Positions 7,974-11,219 of a stretch of DNA of 11,219 bases are shown here, in pieces; positions within the stretch are counted from its first letter, which is position 1; each line of letters starts with the position of its first letter. The notes under the pieces are model-generated. The model had not been told where the DNA came from. It made no database searches and saw only the letters and a program-made list of their open reading frames with translations. The stretch is from contig USAV01000065.1 in the NCBI GenBank assembly GCA_900552715.1, positions 1 through 11,219 of the forward strand, written 5' to 3'. Both the position numbers and the translations under genes were made by a program. The stretch comes from an uncultured Veillonella sp. (GTDB lineage Bacteria; Bacillota; Negativicutes; Veillonellales; Veillonellaceae).

Positions 7974-8680
7974 TGGAATATATGTTAACTCGTTTAGAGT
8001 GGTTAGTTGGTCCCGATAAAATCAAAACCTTAAAAGATACGTCTGTGGCTCTCTTTGGTGTTGGCGGCGTTGGTGGTGGTGCCCTTGAGGCACTAGTTCG
8101 AGCTGGTGTGGGACGCATCGTTCTTATCGATGGCGACTCTATTGCACCAAGTAACTTAAACCGACAAATGATTACGACTCATGACACAATTGGAGAGCGT
8201 AAGGTGGAGGTAGCAAAGGCGCGAGCGCTTTCTATTAATCCGGATGTAGTGATAGAAACTCATGATATTATGTATACTGAGGAAAACTACCCTGGATTTA
8301 TTCAAAGCTTGAACGTTGATTATGTAATCGATGCTATCGATATGGTAACGGCAAAACTTAATATTATTGAGGTGTGTCAACGTGAAAGCATCCCTGTTAT
8401 TTCTTGTATGGGCGGCGGCAATCGCTTTTACCCTGAAAAACTTATGATTGCTGATATCAATAAGTCTCATACATGTCCTTTGGCGCGCGTTATGCGTCGG
8501 GAGCTCAAAAAACGGGGTATTAAAAAGCAATTAGTTTTATTTTCTACAGAAAAACCGACAAAACCACAGTTCCGCGGAGAAGCAACAAGCCCTGGTACAT
8601 GTAGTTTTGTGCCACCAGTGGCAGGTTTTATATTAGCAGCACATGTGTTGCGTACAATTTTGGAGGTACCTGAACAATGA
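7973..8680 (+). CDS. tcdA: tRNA threonylcarbamoyladenosine dehydratase (E1-like, ThiF/MoeB fold)
   Basis: A 235-residue ThiF/HesA/MoeB-type protein, slightly shorter than the roughly 250-270 usual for TcdA. It shows the nucleotide-binding loop G29-V-G-G-V-G34, D53 and D55, and SNLNRQ (60-65). The TcdA-type second half has SCMGGGN, the SHTCPLARVMRRELKKRGI region, VLFSTEKP and the end GTCSFVPPVAGFILA. TcdA uses ATP to dehydrate t6A37 to its cyclic form (ct6A) in tRNAs reading ANN codons, which improves decoding. A ubiquitin-like-activating role is less likely because no C-terminal zinc-Cys cluster of the MoeB/ThiF type is seen. The start shares a base with the previous stop; Met4 is an alternative start. 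The end overlaps ppiB by 4 bases (ATGA), so translation of the three genes is probably coupled. Confidence 0.92.
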   Translation: MEYMLTRLEWLVGPDKIKTLKDTSVALFGVGGVGGGALEALVRAGVGRIVLIDGDSIAPSNLNRQMITTHDTIGERKVEVAKARALSINPDVVIETHDIMYTEENYPGFIQSLNVDYVIDAIDMVTAKLNIIEVCQRESIPVISCMGGGNRFYPEKLMIADINKSHTCPLARVMRRELKKRGIKKQLVLFSTEKPTKPQFRGEATSPGTCSFVPPVAGFILAAHVLRTILEVPEQ

Positions 8681-9111
8681 AAAAAGCAAAAATCCATATG
8701 GCTGACGGCGGCGATATCGTAATTGAATTATTTGATAAAGAAGCTCCTGGCACAGTACAAAACTTTATTGACTTGATCAACAAAGGTTTCTATAATGGCC
8801 TTCGTTTCCACCGTGTAATCCCTGGCTTCGTAGCTCAAGGCGGTTGCCCTAATGGCAATGGTACAGGTGGCCCTGGTTACACAATTAAAGATGAATTGAT
8901 TGGCAACCCACATAAACATGAACGTGGTGCATTGTCTATGGCTCACCGTGGTCCTAATACTGGTGGTAGCCAATTCTTTATCGTATACGAACCACAACCT
9001 CACTTGGATGGTGTACACACTGTATTCGGTAAAGTAATCGAAGGTATGGACGTAGTTGATGGTATTCACCAAGGTGCCATCATGGAAACTGTTGAAGTAA
9101 TCGAAGGTTAA
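8677..9111 (+). CDS. ppiB: Cyclophilin-type peptidyl-prolyl cis-trans isomerase
   Basis: A compact 144-residue cyclophilin that isomerises Xaa-Pro bonds during folding. Core active-site motifs are present: FHRVIPGFVAQGG (catalytic Arg, Phe, Gln) and GSQFFI. The tryptophan that binds cyclosporin in human CypA falls in PHLDGVHTVFG and appears replaced by His, which is common in bacterial forms and predicts weak drug binding. There is no signal peptide, so it is cytosolic. GGAGG (8662-8666) lies 10 bases before the ATG, inside tcdA. The next gene follows after 4 bases. The symbol is used in the generic sense of a cytosolic cyclophilin. Confidence 0.95.
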   Translation: MKKAKIHMADGGDIVIELFDKEAPGTVQNFIDLINKGFYNGLRFHRVIPGFVAQGGCPNGNGTGGPGYTIKDELIGNPHKHERGALSMAHRGPNTGGSQFFIVYEPQPHLDGVHTVFGKVIEGMDVVDGIHQGAIMETVEVIEG

Positions 9112-9115
9112 TCTC

Positions 9116-9745
9116 ATGAATGATGTATCTATTAAACATCCAGAATGGCTATATATTGATGTAAATGGTAAAACATCATATGGGTATGACCAAGAATGGT
9201 TCACTGATGAGTGGCAACGCTTGTCTGGTTGTGGTCCTACATCGGCATCACAAGTATTGGGTTATTCGCTGTTTAGGGATGGCTTATTAGATCTGGAAAC
9301 CACATCCGATCAAACGCTTGCTTTAGAACGGATGAACTTAGTTTGGAAGTATGTAAAGCCACGCTTTGGTGGTGGTGTTTATAAGACTCAATGGATGGAA
9401 CGTGGTCTTACTCGTTTATTGGAGGATAAAGGCCTATCTTATGATGTACATATGTTGAATGTATCTCCGTTCTGCGCATCTCGTGTAGAGGTGGAGGCTG
9501 CAGCTCAATTTATTCATGATGCATTGGCACAAGATGTGCCTGTAGCATTTTTGAATCGTCATAAGGGTAAAGAAAAAGCTCTTTATACATGGCATTGGGT
9601 TCCAATTCACAAGATATTTATGGATGGCGATGATATTCGCTGTGGCATCTTTGATGAAGGTGAAATCCGTGATTTCTCGTTAGCAAATTGGATGAAAGAC
9701 ACTATTTTAGGTGGCGGTTTCTGTTATATTAGTCGTAAAGATTAA
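9116..9745 (+). CDS. Uncharacterised C39-like (papain-fold) cysteine peptidase-like protein
   Basis: I do not recognise a named family. The 209-residue protein has the layout of a papain-like C39/C39_2 domain. A Cys follows the helix-start motif in SGCGPTSAS (C39), the Gln-side position may be Q34, a His lies in TWHWVPIH (H160, with H164 as alternative), and an Asp follows in GIFDEGEI (D179). In such folds Cys-His-Asp cleave peptide or amide bonds. No signal peptide, membrane helix or ABC domain is visible, so it is not a bacteriocin exporter domain and should be cytosolic. It starts 4 bases after ppiB (GAAGG at 9103-9107 as ribosome site), suggesting co-transcription with tcdA and ppiB. The substrate is unknown; transglutaminase-like or amidase chemistry, or loss of activity, cannot be excluded. 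Confidence 0.72.
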   Translation: MNDVSIKHPEWLYIDVNGKTSYGYDQEWFTDEWQRLSGCGPTSASQVLGYSLFRDGLLDLETTSDQTLALERMNLVWKYVKPRFGGGVYKTQWMERGLTRLLEDKGLSYDVHMLNVSPFCASRVEVEAAAQFIHDALAQDVPVAFLNRHKGKEKALYTWHWVPIHKIFMDGDDIRCGIFDEGEIRDFSLANWMKDTILGGGFCYISRKD

Positions 9746-9771
9746 GAAACAGAGTAATTAACGTAATATAC

Positions 9772-9828
9772 ATACGCATCGCAATCATCTGCGGTGCGTA
9801 TTGTAGTATAAAAGTAGGAGGTACTACA
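9772..9828 (+). promoter_or_regulatory. Two abutting hairpins in the speE leader, the second looping out the ribosome site
   Basis: Hairpin 1 is an 11-bp stem, ATACGCATCGC (9772-9782) with GCGGTGCGTAT (9791-9801), with one G-T pair and the loop AATCATCT. Hairpin 2 starts on the next base: TGTAGTA (9802-9808) pairs perfectly with TACTACA (9822-9828). Its 13-base loop contains the ribosome site TAGGAGG, and its 3' arm ends on the A of the speE ATG. No T run follows hairpin 1, so it is a poor terminator. A translational control element is an inference. Confidence 0.5.
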
Positions 9829-10667
9829 TGAGTCAATGGATTACAGAGGAACAAACTCCTCATTTACGTCTTAGCGCTGAAGCAGAAGAAGTATTATACT
9901 CTGGTGAATCTGAGTTCCAAAAAATTGAAGTATTTAAATCAAAAGAGTACGGTACGATGCTCGCATTAGATGGTGTATTCCAAACGTCTGAGCGTGAAGA
10001 ATTCATCTACCATGAAATGATGAGTCATGTTCCATTGTTTTTACATCCAAATCCTGAACGTGTATTGATCATCGGTGGCGGTGATGGTGGCGTAGCTAGA
10101 GAATGTGTACGCCATGATTGTGTAAAAGAAGTAACAATGGTTGAAATCGATGGTAAAGTCGTGGAGCTTGCTAAACAATATTTGCCAACTATTGCTAAAG
10201 CTATGATTGAAAACCACCCTAAATTGACTGTAAAAATTGGTGATGGCATTGGTTTCATGGCAGAAGCAGAAGATTACTATGATGTAATTATTGTAGACTG
10301 CTCCGACCCAATCGGTCCTGGTGAAGGTTTATTTACTGAAGAGTTCTATAAGAATACATTAAAAGCTCTTAAAAAAGATGGCTTATTTGTACAACAAACA
10401 GAATCTCCTATGTTACATCAACCGCTCGTAGAGAAGGTATTTGGTTATGTAAATAATCACTTCCCAATTGCGCGTTTGTATACTGCATTTATTCCAATTT
10501 ATCCTGCAGGTATGCATTGCTTCACATTGGGTTCCAAAACATTTGACCCATTAACATGGACACCAAATCGTGAACAAAACTTTGAAACTAAGTACTATAA
10601 TGCTGAAATTCAAAAGGCTGCCTTTGCTTTGCCAAATTTTGTAAAAAACTATTTGCCAACTAAGTAA
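9828..10667 (+). CDS. speE: Spermidine synthase (polyamine aminopropyltransferase)
   Basis: A 279-residue aminopropyltransferase, normal length. It transfers the aminopropyl group of decarboxylated S-adenosylmethionine to putrescine, giving spermidine and methylthioadenosine in the cytosol. A short N-terminal beta domain (about 1-60) holds LALDGVFQTSEREEFIYHE. The Rossmann core carries GGGDGG (83-88), the acidic end of strand 2 (VEID, 105-108), D139 in the GDG motif, and the catalytic D157 with D160 in VDCSDPIGP. The late motif YPAGMHCFTLGSK closes the active site. TAGGAGGT (9815-9822) precedes ATG by 5 bases. No speD/speH or decarboxylase gene lies in the window, so decarboxylated SAM and putrescine must come from elsewhere. 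Homospermidine or cadaverine-derived products are possible because acceptor choice is not readable here. Confidence 0.96.
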   Translation: MSQWITEEQTPHLRLSAEAEEVLYSGESEFQKIEVFKSKEYGTMLALDGVFQTSEREEFIYHEMMSHVPLFLHPNPERVLIIGGGDGGVARECVRHDCVKEVTMVEIDGKVVELAKQYLPTIAKAMIENHPKLTVKIGDGIGFMAEAEDYYDVIIVDCSDPIGPGEGLFTEEFYKNTLKALKKDGLFVQQTESPMLHQPLVEKVFGYVNNHFPIARLYTAFIPIYPAGMHCFTLGSKTFDPLTWTPNREQNFETKYYNAEIQKAAFALPNFVKNYLPTK

Positions 10668-10682
10668 ATAATATGTATAATA

Positions 10683-10732
10683 GGGGAGCACCATTCGTAA
10701 GGTATAACTTATGAATGTGCTTCCTTATTTTT
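10683..10732 (+). terminator. Rho-independent terminator of speE
   Basis: GGGAGCAC (10684-10691) and ATTCGTAAG (10693-10701) pair with CTTATGAAT (10708-10716) and GTGCTTCC (10717-10724), with one bulged C and two G-T pairs around a GTATAA loop. TTATTTTT (10725-10732) follows. Confidence 0.9.
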
Positions 10733-10760
10733 ATGAGGAGAAAGAGTTTATATTAGGGAT

Positions 10761-10815
10761 AACACACTTTTTCATTTTATTTGTAAAAGTTAAATGAAAT
10801 TGAGAAAAAGGTGTT
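10761..10815 (+). repeat. Long imperfect inverted repeat touching the tRNA-operon promoter
   Basis: Three paired blocks nest around a 9-base centre: AACAC/GTGTT (10761-10765, 10811-10815), CTTTTTC/GAAAAAG (10767-10773, 10804-10810) and ATTTTATTT/AAATGAAAT (10774-10782, 10792-10800, one G-T). They are interrupted by a 1-base and a 3-base bulge. The outer right arm overlaps the first two bases of the -35 box. No T run follows on either strand, so it is not an obvious terminator. A protein-binding site or curved AT-rich upstream element is possible. Confidence 0.5.
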
Positions 10816-10842
10816 GACACAAATCTCTAGAACAGATATAAT
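10814..10842 (+). promoter_or_regulatory. Perfect-consensus promoter of the tRNA operon
   Basis: TTGACA (10814-10819), a 17-base spacer and TATAAT (10837-10842) match the housekeeping sigma consensus at every position. An A/T-rich stretch lies upstream, as in strong stable-RNA promoters. Transcription should start near 10849, about 35 bases before tRNA-His. Confidence 0.93.
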
Positions 10843-10853
10843 TCTCTTTGTTA

Positions 10854-10870
10854 CGAAGACAACGTCTTCG
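10854..10870 (+). other. Leader hairpin of the tRNA precursor
   Basis: CGAAGAC (10854-10860) and GTCTTCG (10864-10870) form a perfect 7-bp stem around AAC, at the expected 5' end of the precursor and 13 bases before tRNA-His. It could shield the 5' end or guide processing. No T run follows, so it is not a terminator. Confidence 0.6.
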
Positions 10871-10883
10871 ATACCTACAAGGT

Positions 10884-10960
10884 GGTGGGTATGGTGAAGC
10901 GGTTAACACGGCGGATTGTGGCTCCGTTACGCGTGGGTTCGATCCCCACTACTCACCCCA
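10884..10960 (+). tRNA. tRNA-His (anticodon GTG)
   Basis: The anticodon GTG is at 10918-10920 in loop TTGTGGC. The 7-bp acceptor (GTGGGTA with TACTCAC), the T-arm GTGGG-TTCGATC-CCCAC and an encoded CCA (10958-10960) are all present. The G at 10884 opposite discriminator C (10957) is the extra G-1 that marks tRNA-His for its synthetase. Confidence 0.97.
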
Positions 10961-10984
10961 TAACCTACACATCATAATCACTGT

Positions 10985-11059
10985 AGGGGTGTCGCCAAGT
11001 GGTAAGGCAACGGACTTTGACTCCGTTATGCGCTGGTTCGATCCCAGCCACCCCTGCCA
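10985..11059 (+). tRNA. tRNA-Gln (anticodon TTG)
   Basis: The anticodon TTG (11017-11019) lies in loop CTTTGAC. The acceptor AGGGGTG pairs with CACCCCT, the T-arm is GCTGG-TTCGATC-CCAGC, the discriminator is G, and CCA is encoded (11057-11059). It lies 24 bases after tRNA-His; the spacer contains CCTACA (10964-10969), which can pair with TGTAGG (10982-10987), reaching into the acceptor. Confidence 0.97.
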
Positions 11060-11063
11060 ACAT

Positions 11064-11139
11064 GACTCACTAGCTCAGTTGGCAGAGCACCTGACTTTTA
11101 ATCAGGGTGTCCCGCGTTCGAGTCGCGGGTGAGTCACCA
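11064..11139 (+). tRNA. tRNA-Lys (anticodon TTT)
   Basis: The anticodon TTT (11097-11099) lies in loop CTTTTAA; A37 is the position that carries t6A in this tRNA family, the substrate of TcdA. The acceptor GACTCAC pairs with GTGAGTC (one G-C to G-T type tolerance not needed), the T-arm is CCGCG-TTCGAGT-CGCGG, the discriminator is A and CCA is encoded. Only 4 bases separate it from tRNA-Gln. Confidence 0.97.
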
Positions 11140-11143
11140 TTCT

Positions 11144-11218
11144 GGCCCGTTGGTCAAGCGGTTAAGACACCGCCCTTTCACGGCGGTATCCCGGGTTCGA
11201 TTCCCGGACGGGTCACCA
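11144..11218 (+). tRNA. tRNA-Glu (anticodon TTC)
   Basis: The anticodon TTC (11177-11179) lies in loop CTTTCAC. The acceptor GGCCCGT pairs with ACGGGTC (one G-T), the T-arm is CCGGG-TTCGATT-CCCGG, the discriminator is A and CCA is encoded. It follows tRNA-Lys by 4 bases and ends one base before the window edge, so the operon may continue. Confidence 0.97.
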
Positions 11219-11219
11219 C

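Noticed and set aside
8728..9204. Minus-strand open frame of 158 codons
   Set aside because: It is antisense to the complete cyclophilin gene, shows no recognisable domain and has no ribosome site or promoter.
9772..9801. Hairpin before speE as a terminator of the upstream operon
   Set aside because: The stem is good but TGTAGTATAAAA follows instead of a T run; it fits better as part of the leader structure.
10848..11132. Open frame of 94 codons on the + strand
   Set aside because: It runs through three complete tRNA genes and has no ribosome site; the tRNAs explain the sequence.
1..11219. CRISPR array, insertion sequence, prophage or integration at the tRNA genes
   Set aside because: No regularly spaced direct repeats, transposase or integrase genes, or duplicated tRNA 3' ends were seen in the window; sequence beyond tRNA-Glu is not available.

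Overview
The window is a stretch of AT-rich bacterial chromosome carrying ten protein genes and four tRNA genes, all on the + strand. Protein features (a PerR-type regulator, a Firmicutes-style DEAD-box helicase with an arginine-rich tail, strong AGGAGG ribosome sites, CCA encoded in every tRNA gene) suggest a Firmicutes-type anaerobe. Overall resemblance points to the Negativicutes, most likely Veillonella. That is recognition from memory and was not tested by a search.

Layout: (1) 1-1512 is the 3' part of a DEAD-box RNA helicase gene (cshA-like), closed by a textbook terminator. (2) 1577-2152 is a self-contained regulator unit: an extended -10 promoter, a Fur/PerR-type operator just behind it, a perR-like gene and a terminator-like hairpin. 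(3) 2278-7519 is a DNA-repair block: endonuclease IV (nfo), then sbcD and sbcC with zero spacing. (4) 7599-9745 is a tightly packed run: a glyoxalase-like VOC protein, the tRNA t6A-cyclising enzyme TcdA, a cytosolic cyclophilin and an uncharacterised C39-like cysteine-peptidase-fold protein, with overlaps of 1 and 4 nt and one gap of 4 nt. (5) 9772-10732 holds spermidine synthase (speE), preceded by two abutting hairpins and followed by a good terminator. (6) 10761-11218 is a tRNA operon (His-Gln-Lys-Glu) behind a perfect-consensus promoter; it runs to the window edge.

Together these are housekeeping functions: RNA remodelling, peroxide sensing, repair of oxidised or broken DNA, tRNA supply and modification, and polyamine synthesis. 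No mobile element, CRISPR array, phage gene or toxin-antitoxin pair is visible. I do not see a clearly new multi-gene system. The least explained items are the double hairpin that presents the speE ribosome site, the long inverted repeat against the tRNA promoter, the PerR-like box at the perR promoter, and the C39-like protein of unknown role.
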